Source: JBGTSJ01 sp041940305
GTDB taxonomy: Bacteria > Planctomycetota > Planctomycetia > Planctomycetales > Planctomycetaceae
Assembly (NCBI GenBank): GCA_041940305.1
Contig: JBGTSJ010000007.1
Coordinates: 62,001 to 126,000 of the forward strand
DNA: 64,000 bases
Reading direction: 5' to 3'
Position 1 is the first letter of the stretch; each line of letters begins with the position of its first letter. Of this stretch, positions 44,859 to 53,118 are shown in pieces. The notes beneath the pieces are model-generated. The model saw nothing but the letters and a program-made list of their open reading frames with translations, was not told where the DNA came from and did not search any database. A program made the translations under genes and the position numbers.

Positions 44859-45353
44859 ATGGCAGTGGAGACTCTGAAGGACCTGTTCGAGCACGAACTG
44901 AAGGACATCTATCACGCCGAGAAGCAGCTGCTGAAGGCCCTGCCCAAAATGGCGAAGGGTGCGATGTCGGAGGAACTAAAGGCCGGCTTCGAGGAGCATC
45001 TGGAGCAGACGCAGGGGCAGGTCGAGCGCCTGGAAAAGGTGTTTGAGCTGCTGGACATGCCGGCCCGCGGCAAGAAGTGCGAGGCGATGGAAGGACTCAT
45101 CGAAGAAGGGTCGGAAATCCTCGAAGAGCAGGAGCAGTCGGATACGCGCGACGCTGCCCTCATCGCCGCCGCGCAGAAGGTCGAGCATTACGAAATCGCC
45201 ACCTACGGCACGCTCTGCACCTGGGCGGAACTCCTCGGCCTTTCGGAGGCGAAGGAGATTCTCGGCGAGACGCTCAACGAAGAGAAGGAGACCGACGAAA
45301 AGCTGACCGGCCTCGCCGAGTCGCAAGTCAACCTGGAAGCCGTCGACGGCTGA
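44859..45353 (+). CDS. DUF892 ferritin-like protein (YciE/YciF-like)
   Basis: A 164-residue all-helical protein of the DUF892 family. Its first segment TLKDLFEHELKDIYHAEKQLLKALPKMAKGA is the family start, with E and H metal-binding candidates (HAE). FEEHLEQTQGQVERLEKVFELLD and KVEHYEIATYGTLCTWAELLG carry the further metal ligands. Members are small di-iron four-helix bundles linked to stress responses. ATG 44859 has a CGGGAG ribosome-binding site. It is behind a sigma-54 promoter at 44773 and a hairpin terminator follows at 45393. Confidence 0.9.
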   Translation: MAVETLKDLFEHELKDIYHAEKQLLKALPKMAKGAMSEELKAGFEEHLEQTQGQVERLEKVFELLDMPARGKKCEAMEGLIEEGSEILEEQEQSDTRDAALIAAAQKVEHYEIATYGTLCTWAELLGLSEAKEILGETLNEEKETDEKLTGLAESQVNLEAVDG

Positions 45354-45392
45354 GCGCCCATGCTCTTCCGCAACCGGTCCTCCTCAATGAGC

Positions 45393-45416
45393 CGCGACCG
45401 GCAGGGAGCGGTCGCG
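45393..45416 (+). terminator. Hairpin after DUF892 gene
   Basis: A perfect 8-bp stem CGCGACCG/CGGTCGCG with an 8-base loop lies 40 bases after the stop. It is followed by AATTGG, not a U-tract, so termination is only likely. Confidence 0.5.
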
Positions 45417-45477
45417 AATTGGAATCCGCTTTGAGACATTAACGACCCATCAGGGCAATTGCCCAAGACGAGCGTTC

Positions 45478-45510
45478 AACGAGCGGCGGGGTTAAACCCC
45501 GCCGCTCGTT
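45478..45510. terminator. Perfect 16-bp hairpin
   Basis: AACGAGCGGCGGGGTT and its exact complement AACCCCGCCGCTCGTT are separated by one base. This probably forms a 14-bp stem with a five-base loop. The trailing sequence has short T-runs. It sits between the DUF892 gene and the next gene on the same strand. Confidence 0.75.
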
Positions 45511-45583
45511 TGCGTTGGGTTTCCTTCTTCCGGCGGGTATTCTGCAGGCCCACCTTGATCGCCCACCGGAGGACTGTTCCGCC

Positions 45584-48058
45584 ATGCGCCTGCCGTTGCC
45601 CCTGCTCGTTCTCGCCACATTTGGCGTCGGCCTTGCGACCGCCTCCGCTCAACCCGATCTGACCGCCGAACATCTCGACGGCACGCAGCCGCTCGTGATG
45701 GAAGAGCCGCTCGACGTCGTCATGGTCCGCGGGATCAACTACTTCGCCGAGCGCGAAGTCGCCGACTCCCCCAACCGCCGCCCCGCGAAATGGAATCGCG
45801 ATTACAGCAGTGTGGAGGCATACGAGCAGAGCGTCGAGCCAAACCGCCAGCGTCTGCGGGAGATCATCGGGGCGGTCGATGAGCGGGTCGAGAATCCCAA
45901 GCCGCTGCTGGGGCTGCCGATTCCGGAGCGCGAGGGGGAAGAAGTCTCAGCGAACGAACTCGTCCCGGCATTTGTGCGGTGGGATGTCCTGCCGGGCGTG
46001 ACGGGGGAGGGGATGTATCTGGCGAATAACACCCTCGCCTCCCCTGCCGCCGTTGTGATCCTGCTCCCGGATGCCGACATCGCTCCGGAAATTCTTGCTG
46101 GGGTCGGGCCGGGCGGGGACGCCGAGAATGCGATTGCCGTCCGGCTTGCGCGGCAGGGGTGCCACGTGCTGGTGCCCCACCTGGTCAGCCGGTCTTCCGA
46201 GTTCTCGGGTCATCCGGACATCCGCTATACGAACCAACCTCATCGCGAGTTCATATACCGGATGGCGTTCGAGATGGGGCGGCACGTCATTGGCTATGAG
46301 GTCCAGAAAGTGCAGGCGGCAATCGACTGGATCGAGCAGCTCTATGGCGTGGAGGTCCCCGTGATTGTCGCGGGACACAGTGAAGGGGGGCTGATCGCAC
46401 TTCACACAGCCGCGTTGGATTCTCGGGTCGATGCAGCCCTGGTCTCCGGGTATCTCGGTCCGCGAACCGAGATCTGGCAGGAGCCGATCTACCGTAACGT
46501 CTGGAGTCAGTTGACCGAGTTCGGCGACTCCGACGTTGCCAGTTTGATTGCGCCTCGTCCACTCGTCATTGAGGCGTGTTTGGTACCCGAGATCGATGGT
46601 CCACCTGCTCCCACCCAAGGTCGCGCGGGGGGGGCTGCGCCGGGGCAGATCGATTCCGTGCCACTGGAGGAAGTCCGTGAAGAATTCGCGGCCGCCAGCG
46701 AGCACTACGCACGCCTGGGGGATGAGCATCCCATCAGACTCGTCGAATCGGACGGAGGTCATGGCCCTGCGAACTCGCAGGAAGCGTGGGAAACGGTGTT
46801 CGAGTTATTACAGGTGGAGCCGCAACAAAGTGAAGGGGGCAGCGTTGACGGATGGGGCCTCGACTGGGAACCGCAGGTGAGAGAACAACGACAGGTGGCG
46901 GAATTGAACCGCTTCACGCAGGCGCTCCTGCACCGTTCCGACAAAGTGCGCGACAAGCGCTGGGCCAATGTCGATCGCTCCAGCGTCGAAGCCTGCGTGG
47001 AGTCACTGAAGCCGTATCGCGAATACGTTTATGACAACCTCATCGGCCGGCTCCCCGAGCCCAATATGCCGCTCAACCCCCGGACCCGCAAAGTCCTGGA
47101 GGAGGAGACGCACGTCGGCTACGAAGTCGTGCTCGACTGCTATCCGGCGGGCGAAATGCACCGGCCGATTCCGGAGGGAGCCGACGTCAGCATTCCCGAC
47201 ACCGGCTCAGTGGACAGCATCGGCTGGGCTGTGGGTCAGGACTGGGGCGTGATCGCCGGCGGCATCCTGCTGCTGCCGAAGGATCTGAAAGAAGGAGAGC
47301 AGCGGCCCGTCGTGGTCTGCCAGCACGGTCTCGAAGGTCGGCCGATGGACACGATCGTCACCGATCCTTCCGCGCCGGGATTCCCGCCATACAAGGGGTT
47401 CAGCACGCAACTGGTCCGACGCGGGTTCATCGTCTACGTCCCCCAGAACCCCTACCGCGGCCACGACGCCTTCCGCGTCATCCAGCGGAAGAGCAATCCG
47501 ATGGGCCGCTCGCTGTTCAGCTACATCATCCCCCAGCACGGGCGGACGCTCGAATGGCTCGCTTCGCTGCCTTACGTCGATCCGCAGCGGATCGCCTTCT
47601 ACGGCCTCTCCTACGGCGGCAAGACGGCCGTCCGCGTGCCACCGATGCTCGTTCCTTCGGACGACAAGCCCGGCTACTGCCTCTCGATCTGCTCGGCCGA
47701 CTTCAACGAGTGGGTCCGCAAGAATACGTCGAGCGAGGATCGTTACTCCTACATCTACACCGGCGAGTACGAGATCTTTGAGTGGAACATGGGGCACGTC
47801 GCCAACTATGCCGAACTCTCTTATCTCATGACGCCGCGGCCGTTCATGGTGGAGCGCGGCCATGACGACGGAGTCGCCCCCGATGAGTGGGTCGCCTGGG
47901 AGTTTGCCAAAGTGAAGCGGCACTACGACAAGCTGGGCATCGGCGACCAGACGGAGATCGAGGTATTCGACGGCCCGCACACCATTAACGGCGTCGGCAC
48001 GTTCGACTTCCTGCACCGGCATCTCGACTGGCCGATGGCGGAATTCAAACCACTGTGA
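45584..48058 (+). CDS. Tandem alpha/beta hydrolase (two fused hydrolase domains), exported
   Basis: An 824-residue protein with a signal peptide (LVLATFGVGLATASA). Two alpha/beta-hydrolase units follow one another. The first has GHSEGG with S266 and a His in SDGGHGPANSQ. The second has GLSYGG with S676 and H in VERGHDDGVAP. Each unit begins with a similar helical segment: YSSVEAYEQSVEPNRQRLREIIG in the first and RSSVEACVESLKPYREYVYDNLIG in the second. This indicates internal duplication. The closest named families are acetyl-xylan-esterase/dienelactone-hydrolase-like. Both nucleophile elbows seem intact. ATG 45584. Confidence 0.83.
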   Translation: MRLPLPLLVLATFGVGLATASAQPDLTAEHLDGTQPLVMEEPLDVVMVRGINYFAEREVADSPNRRPAKWNRDYSSVEAYEQSVEPNRQRLREIIGAVDERVENPKPLLGLPIPEREGEEVSANELVPAFVRWDVLPGVTGEGMYLANNTLASPAAVVILLPDADIAPEILAGVGPGGDAENAIAVRLARQGCHVLVPHLVSRSSEFSGHPDIRYTNQPHREFIYRMAFEMGRHVIGYEVQKVQAAIDWIEQLYGVEVPVIVAGHSEGGLIALHTAALDSRVDAALVSGYLGPRTEIWQEPIYRNVWSQLTEFGDSDVASLIAPRPLVIEACLVPEIDGPPAPTQGRAGGAAPGQIDSVPLEEVREEFAAASEHYARLGDEHPIRLVESDGGHGPANSQEAWETVFELLQVEPQQSEGGSVDGWGLDWEPQVREQRQVAELNRFTQALLHRSDKVRDKRWANVDRSSVEACVESLKPYREYVYDNLIGRLPEPNMPLNPRTRKVLEEETHVGYEVVLDCYPAGEMHRPIPEGADVSIPDTGSVDSIGWAVGQDWGVIAGGILLLPKDLKEGEQRPVVVCQHGLEGRPMDTIVTDPSAPGFPPYKGFSTQLVRRGFIVYVPQNPYRGHDAFRVIQRKSNPMGRSLFSYIIPQHGRTLEWLASLPYVDPQRIAFYGLSYGGKTAVRVPPMLVPSDDKPGYCLSICSADFNEWVRKNTSSEDRYSYIYTGEYEIFEWNMGHVANYAELSYLMTPRPFMVERGHDDGVAPDEWVAWEFAKVKRHYDKLGIGDQTEIEVFDGPHTINGVGTFDFLHRHLDWPMAEFKPL

Positions 48059-48086
48059 ACCTGCGGAGGTGAATCCCACAAACAAA

Positions 48087-48121
48087 GACGCCCCGGCTGC
48101 CGGGGAGACAGCCGAGGCGTC
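48087..48121. terminator. Hairpin between convergent hydrolase and YTV genes
   Basis: GACGCCCCGGCTG pairs with CAGCCGAGGCGTC with one mismatch (13-bp stem, loop GGGGAGA-type). It lies 29 bases after the hydrolase stop and 38 before the convergent gene stop, a shared transcription end. Confidence 0.68.
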
Positions 48122-48158
48122 GACTTGAGAAGGGCTTCACTCTGATTTCGTCAGCGGC

Positions 48159-49217
48159 TCAGTTCGCCGCGACCGACAACTGCGGTCCTGCTTCCGGAGC
48201 GGCCGACCGCGACGGACGCCAGCCGGCGACCCGCACGGCCGTGGGCACCGGGTTCGACGCGGTCTCGGCGAATTCGCTGCCAGACTTCCGCGGCTCGCGA
48301 TTGGTTTCCAGGCGGCTCGGCTCGCTGGTCGGTTCCGCCTTCTGGCGGGGATACGAGAGAGGCTTGAAGTCGCCGTCGCTGGCCGAACTGCGGTTGTCTT
48401 CGTTCGCTTCCGCCGTGCGCTTGCGGATCGTCTCGCCCTCGGCAGTGGTGGCCGGAGTCGGTCGAGCCGCCGTGGCGGTGCCGCTTGGTCCGACGAACGC
48501 ATACCGCGTGGAGGTGCCGACGGCGACCGTCTGCATCTCGGTGTACGGCTCGTAGGCGGTCACGGTCGTGTCCACATACTCGACCTTCTGCACCGCGACG
48601 CGCTGCGTGGTGGTGTACGGCTCGAGTTTGGCCACGTTGTAGCTCACCGTGCGGGTCGTCGGAACGGCGACGGTCTGCGTCACCGGCACGTTGTAGGCGA
48701 CGACGTTCGGCACGTATTCGCGACGGGGAATGTAGTTGGGCGTCATGGCCATCCGCATCGAGTAGCTCGCACGGTTGAGGGCGCCCATGAAGGTCGGGCT
48801 GGGGTCGTACTGGCAGGGGGCCATTTTCTGCGTCGGCTGCCAGGCGGTCCGCCAGTAGCTGCGGTTCTGCGTCACCTGCTGGCAGGTGGTGCACTGCTGA
48901 TACGCCACGCCCGGTACCTCGGCGGTGCGGGTCTCCGTCACCTGCCGGTAGGCTGTGACTTCGCGTTCTTCGTACGCGGTGCGGATGACCGGCTTCTGGA
49001 CGGTCCGCTCGACGGTGCGGTACTTGGTGACGGGCACCTCTTTGTAGACGGTCTCGGTGACCGGCTGCAGACAGGGGCAGGGATTCGACACGACCGCGAC
49101 CGGTTGGGCACACGGCATGCAAGGATCGAAGTACTGGGCCGACGCGGCCGAGGAGAACGTGAGAAGTCCTCCGGCCACCGTCAGCGCGCGAAAAGTGCGG
49201 GACGCTGCTGCCAACAT
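48159..49217 (-). CDS. YTV-repeat cell-surface protein
   Basis: A 352-residue exported protein of the planctomycete YTV family. The signal peptide ends at ASAQ (residue 28). Cys pairs CMPC (33-36) and CPC (47-49) precede long tracts of alternating hydrophobic and charged residues with repeated VTxTxYxxVPVTxYRTV units (residues 52-100 and 170-250). A further CTTC is near residue 108 and a C-x-C-like single Cys follows. The C-terminal 100 residues are low-complexity and charged. YTV proteins are thought to be cysteine-linked wall components. A sigma-70-type promoter lies upstream at 49336-49364. Confidence 0.86.
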   Translation of the reverse strand: MLAAASRTFRALTVAGGLLTFSSAASAQYFDPCMPCAQPVAVVSNPCPCLQPVTETVYKEVPVTKYRTVERTVQKPVIRTAYEEREVTAYRQVTETRTAEVPGVAYQQCTTCQQVTQNRSYWRTAWQPTQKMAPCQYDPSPTFMGALNRASYSMRMAMTPNYIPRREYVPNVVAYNVPVTQTVAVPTTRTVSYNVAKLEPYTTTQRVAVQKVEYVDTTVTAYEPYTEMQTVAVGTSTRYAFVGPSGTATAARPTPATTAEGETIRKRTAEANEDNRSSASDGDFKPLSYPRQKAEPTSEPSRLETNREPRKSGSEFAETASNPVPTAVRVAGWRPSRSAAPEAGPQLSVAAN

Positions 49218-49335
49218 GATTCGTTCCTACTCGTTTGCGGGAAAATGAGGGGGAGAGAGCCGAATCACCCGAACGGGCGTTGCGGGCGGCCAAGGGAGAG
49301 GGTCTGAGTCCGGCCGTCCGCGTTGTGGGAGGCGG

Positions 49336-49364
49336 CTTTTATGGAAATTGAAATTTTGGGTCAA
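49336..49364 (-). promoter_or_regulatory. Sigma-70-like promoter of the YTV gene
   Basis: On the minus strand, -35 TTGACC (49364-49359), a 17-base AT-rich spacer and -10 TAAAAG (49341-49336). The predicted start near 49329 leaves a leader of about 112 bases before the ATG at 49217. The AT-rich spacer stands out from the GC-rich surroundings. Confidence 0.6.
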
Positions 49365-49512
49365 GACGGAGGGGGTGTTTTGCCGACAGTTTGTAGTTCT
49401 TGCAAAATCTGCCGGTCCTCCCGCGGACCTTGACCGGATTTTCAGCAGACCGCTCCGGGCGCGCGCCGGCCCAGCGAGGAACACGGTTCACCTTAACGCA
49501 CGGCGAATCCGT

Positions 49513-50730
49513 CTATCTGACCTCGGCGAAAAAACGCCGTACGTCCTCGACCAGCAGCTCAGGCACTTCCATCGCAGCGAAGTGCCCTCCGCGCGGCATC
49601 GCAGTGTAGTGCGACAGGCGGTGCTGCTGTTCCACCCATGTGCGCGGGGGGACGTTGATCTCCATGGGAAACTGAGCAAAGCCGAGGGGGACCTGGCCCG
49701 ATCGCCGTTCTCCCTGGTACGGCTCCCGTTCGAAGTAGATCCGTGCTGATGACGAACCCGTCCCCGTCACCCAGTAGATCATGACGTTGGTCAGCAGTTC
49801 GTCCCGGGTGAAGCTGTTCTCGAGATCGCCGCCGTGATCACTCCAGGCCCAGAACTTGTCGATGATCCAGGCCGCCTGGCCGGTGGGCGAGTCCACCAGG
49901 GCGTAGCCGATGGTCAGCGGGCGCGATCCCTGAATCGCGGAATAGCCGTAGTGGTTGCGGAGTTCCTGTTGGCGGCGCTGGAACCGCTCCCGCTCCTCAT
50001 CAGGAACCCCCTCGAACGGGTTATCGGCCGGCGGGCTGGCGCCGAGAAAGTTGACGTGGACGCCGACGACATGCTCGCTGTCCCAGTTCCCCAGCCAGCG
50101 GACGACGCCCGCCCCCCAGTCGCCGCCTTGTGCGCCGTAGCGGTCATATCCCAGGCGCTGCATCAACACCGCCATCGGCTCCGCCATGCGCGTCACGCTC
50201 CACCCCGGCTCGGTCGGCTTGTCTGAGAAACCGAACCCCGGCAGCGAGGGGCAGATGACGTGAAATGCGTCCTCAGCCGTTCCCCCATGCGCTTCGGGAT
50301 CGGTCAACGGGCCGATCACTTTGGCGAATTCCACGAACGAACCCGGCCAGCCGTGGACGAGAATCAGCGGCAGCGCGTCCTCGTGTTTCGAGCGGACGTG
50401 AACGAAGTGAATGTCGAGCCCGTCAATATTCGTCTTGAATTGCGGCCACTGGTTGAGCCGTCGTTCTTCCGCGCGCCAGTCGTACTCCGTGCGCCAGTAT
50501 TCGGCCAGTTCCTGCATATACGTCAGGTCCACCCCGTAGTCCCACTCGGCGCCCTCGACGGTATCGGGCCAGCGAGTCCGCGCCAGCCGCTGCTGCAGAT
50601 CGTCGAGGACCGACTGTTCGACTTCGATCTGGAACGGCCGGATCGAGTCGTCCGGCTCCTGCGCGGGAAGCAGGCCCGACACGAGCACCGAGAACAGCAC
50701 GAGTTGCAACGGGCGGCGCAGTCTCCACAT
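49513..50730 (-). CDS. Epoxide hydrolase family protein, exported
   Basis: A 405-residue alpha/beta hydrolase with an N-terminal EHN domain. The signal peptide ends near LPAQEP. FQIEVEQSVLDDLQQRLARTRWPDT is the EHN start. The oxyanion-hole HGWPGS is near residue 126, the nucleophile is D204 in QGGDWGAG, and the catalytic His is in RGGHFAAMEVPE near 380. It hydrolyses epoxides to diols; export is less common in the family. The gene is separated by 127 bases from the DUF1552 gene on the same strand. Confidence 0.9.
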   Translation of the reverse strand: MWRLRRPLQLVLFSVLVSGLLPAQEPDDSIRPFQIEVEQSVLDDLQQRLARTRWPDTVEGAEWDYGVDLTYMQELAEYWRTEYDWRAEERRLNQWPQFKTNIDGLDIHFVHVRSKHEDALPLILVHGWPGSFVEFAKVIGPLTDPEAHGGTAEDAFHVICPSLPGFGFSDKPTEPGWSVTRMAEPMAVLMQRLGYDRYGAQGGDWGAGVVRWLGNWDSEHVVGVHVNFLGASPPADNPFEGVPDEERERFQRRQQELRNHYGYSAIQGSRPLTIGYALVDSPTGQAAWIIDKFWAWSDHGGDLENSFTRDELLTNVMIYWVTGTGSSSARIYFEREPYQGERRSGQVPLGFAQFPMEINVPPRTWVEQQHRLSHYTAMPRGGHFAAMEVPELLVEDVRRFFAEVR

Positions 50731-50857
50731 CGCAGTTCCTCCCCACGACGACAGCCGTACGGCGATCCGCGCGGGTCATTCAACGACGCCGGGGAATTCC
50801 GGGCGGAGCGGCCTGGCGCTGCGGCCCGACGGACGTGAGTTTAACGGCGTCGCTGCT

Positions 50858-52177
50858 TCAGGATAAGCCGGTCAGCGGCCCGTCCTCGCAGAATCGCGCC
50901 TTGCCGAACGTCTCGATGTGATGCCCGAAACCGTGGGCGAATGACATCAGCAGCCGGTTGTGCGGCACGTCGTCGTACTTCAGGCTCCGCCCCATCTGGA
51001 ACCCGAGCCCGTTCCCCACCAGCACGAACGGAATGTTGTCCCGCGTGTGCGAGTTCCCCTGGCCGAGTTCGTTGGTCCACACCAGCAGCGTGTTGTCCAG
51101 CAGGCTGCCGTTGCCGCCCGGCTCGGGAGTGTCGGCCAGCCGCTGCACCAGGTAGGCCAGCTGCTCGCAGTACCACTTGTTGATCTTGGTCAGCTTCTCC
51201 TGTGCCTCCTTGTTTTCGTCCGGCTCGTGTGACAGGTCATGCTGGCCTTCTTCGATACCCAGCCACTTCATCCGCGGCTGGCCGACCGAGTTTGTGAACT
51301 GGAACGACGCCACCCGCGCGAAGTCCGCCACAAAGCTGTGGACCATGAGGTCCATCTGCATCTTGGTCAGCTGCGGCATGTTGTCGTTATCCTCGCGAAC
51401 GCCCGGCTCCAGTTCCGGCACGGGATGGCCGACGGCGGCCGTCTCCGCGGCCTTCAGCTCCTGCTCCATCTCGCGCACGAACGTCGCCTGCTCGTCCAGC
51501 AGCTGCCGGTCGTCGGGGCTGATGTTGCTGCGCAGCCTGGCGAAGTCCTCCTGCAGATCGTCGAGGATGCTCGTCAGGCTCTCACGGTCTTGCATCTCGC
51601 CGTAGAGCTTGGCGAACATCTGGTACGGGTCGTCGATCGGCGTGACCGGTTTGTTGGCCGCCGTATAGACCCAACGGGTCCACGTATCGGCGCGATCGGG
51701 CACCATGATGCCGAATTCGAGCGAACCGAACCGGGTGGCCGTGTCGGGATTGGCCTGCAGGAAATTGCGGATCTCCTGATCGATCGACAGCCCGCTCGCC
51801 CAGCCGGCGGGCGTGTCAGAGCCCCCCTGGATATTGCCCGGGAGCAGTTCGATGCCCGTGAGCAGGCAACCCATGCCGCGCATGTGGCCGTCGCCGTCGC
51901 CGCGCAGTTTGTTGCAGACCCCCTTGAGCGTGAGCAGCCGGTCCTTGAACGGCTCCAGCGGCGTGAGGATCTCCGGCAGCGTGAACTCCGCCCCCTCCTG
52001 CTCCGGCCAGAAGTTCCACGGCACCGTGCCGTCCGGACTGAACAGGAACACAATCCGCTGCTTTCGCGCTTCGCTCCCGGCGAATCCCAGGCTCGGCAGG
52101 TTGCAGACAAACGGAAGGGCCGCGGCTCCAAGGCCCAGATCACGCAGGAATTCACGTCGAGTGCGGTGAAGTTGCAT
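50858..52177 (-). CDS. DUF1552 domain-containing protein
   Basis: A 439-residue protein of the DUF1552 family with a Tat-like signal (RTRREFLRDLGLGAAALP). The family's His motif (HXXSHH) appears as QHDLSHEPDENKEAQ, with the last His replaced by Glu. The segment LLLVWTNELGQGNSHTRDNIPFVLVG is near the C-terminus. DUF1552 genes are usually next to DUF1592/1588/1585 cytochrome-type genes; the partial one at 62438 lies 10 kb away, so the pair is not adjacent. ATG 52177 is chosen; the annotated longer start adds 14 residues. Function unknown. Confidence 0.9.
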   Translation of the reverse strand: MQLHRTRREFLRDLGLGAAALPFVCNLPSLGFAGSEARKQRIVFLFSPDGTVPWNFWPEQEGAEFTLPEILTPLEPFKDRLLTLKGVCNKLRGDGDGHMRGMGCLLTGIELLPGNIQGGSDTPAGWASGLSIDQEIRNFLQANPDTATRFGSLEFGIMVPDRADTWTRWVYTAANKPVTPIDDPYQMFAKLYGEMQDRESLTSILDDLQEDFARLRSNISPDDRQLLDEQATFVREMEQELKAAETAAVGHPVPELEPGVREDNDNMPQLTKMQMDLMVHSFVADFARVASFQFTNSVGQPRMKWLGIEEGQHDLSHEPDENKEAQEKLTKINKWYCEQLAYLVQRLADTPEPGGNGSLLDNTLLVWTNELGQGNSHTRDNIPFVLVGNGLGFQMGRSLKYDDVPHNRLLMSFAHGFGHHIETFGKARFCEDGPLTGLS

Positions 52178-52362
52178 TCGTATTGCTCCGGACGGCTCCG
52201 TTCGCTGAGCGGTCTTCAACTCATTAAGTCGTCTGCGTACATAGTAGCATTCGATGAAATCTACGTCTGCTGATGGGATCGCAGAAACTTGCGGGCTGCA
52301 GGAACGCGTTCAGGGGGTTTCCAGCGCGCGATCGTCGTCACGCAGTCATGGAACCGATCTCC

Positions 52363-52944
52363 TCACCACGTCAAAATGTTGAGGATCGCCCCGAGAACGC
52401 ACAATGACAACACAATCCTCATCCTGCCCGCCGCGGATCGGCTGTCCGTCAGAAAGGGAACGAACAGGAAGCTGAGTGTGAGACTGTAAAGAGTCATCAG
52501 AATCGCCACGGTTCCACCAGGCGGGATCGGCAGTGCGACGACCAGCACCGGCGCGAGAAACGAGTAGACGAGGATCGTTCGCTTCACGCGGTGTCGTACA
52601 TCGGCGTCGGCTCGCCGTGATGTGAACAGCCTGGGCACGGTGAAGACCGCGGCCCAGTTGGTGAACATCGCTACGTGAATTCCAGGCTTGCCGGAGCCGG
52701 GATAAAACCCCACCAGCCACCACTCGACAATCAGCAGCCCAAACAGGCCTCCACCGATGTAGAACCACAGGTCGCTCTGGACCCACCGTCCCACCAACCG
52801 GGCGATTAACGACAGAACGGCATACAGCACCAATGCCAGGCAGAAGTTGACGATGCTGCCGCGCAACAGCACATTCCCCTGGAACTCCGCGGACGCCATC
52901 GTCGCCACGCCCCAAAAACAGTATCGCCGCGTCTTCCACATCAT
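52363..52944 (-). CDS. Integral membrane protein, five to six helices
   Basis: A 193-residue protein with hydrophobic segments near residues 28-50, 58-76, 88-102, 122-142 and 145-165, plus a final one at 173-192. The loop with RRADADVRHRVKRTI is positively charged. No named family recognised. It is read from tandem ATGs at 52944/52941. The intergenic region to the DUF1552 gene (52178-52362) shows no promoter. A role in envelope biology is only inferred from membrane location. Confidence 0.65.
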   Translation of the reverse strand: MMWKTRRYCFWGVATMASAEFQGNVLLRGSIVNFCLALVLYAVLSLIARLVGRWVQSDLWFYIGGGLFGLLIVEWWLVGFYPGSGKPGIHVAMFTNWAAVFTVPRLFTSRRADADVRHRVKRTILVYSFLAPVLVVALPIPPGGTVAILMTLYSLTLSFLFVPFLTDSRSAAGRMRIVLSLCVLGAILNILTW

Positions 52945-53118
52945 CGGACTTTCCCTGACTCAGCGTTCCACTACGATTGACCGACGGATGCGGTGTGCTG
53001 GAACGTACCAGCAAAAGGCTCCTCGCGCGAAGCATTTCGCAAGTCTGTCGCAGCAGTCGTCCAGAGCCTGAGGCGTTCCCCTTCCGGCGCGTTGGTTGCG
53101 GCTCACTCCACGGAGGTC

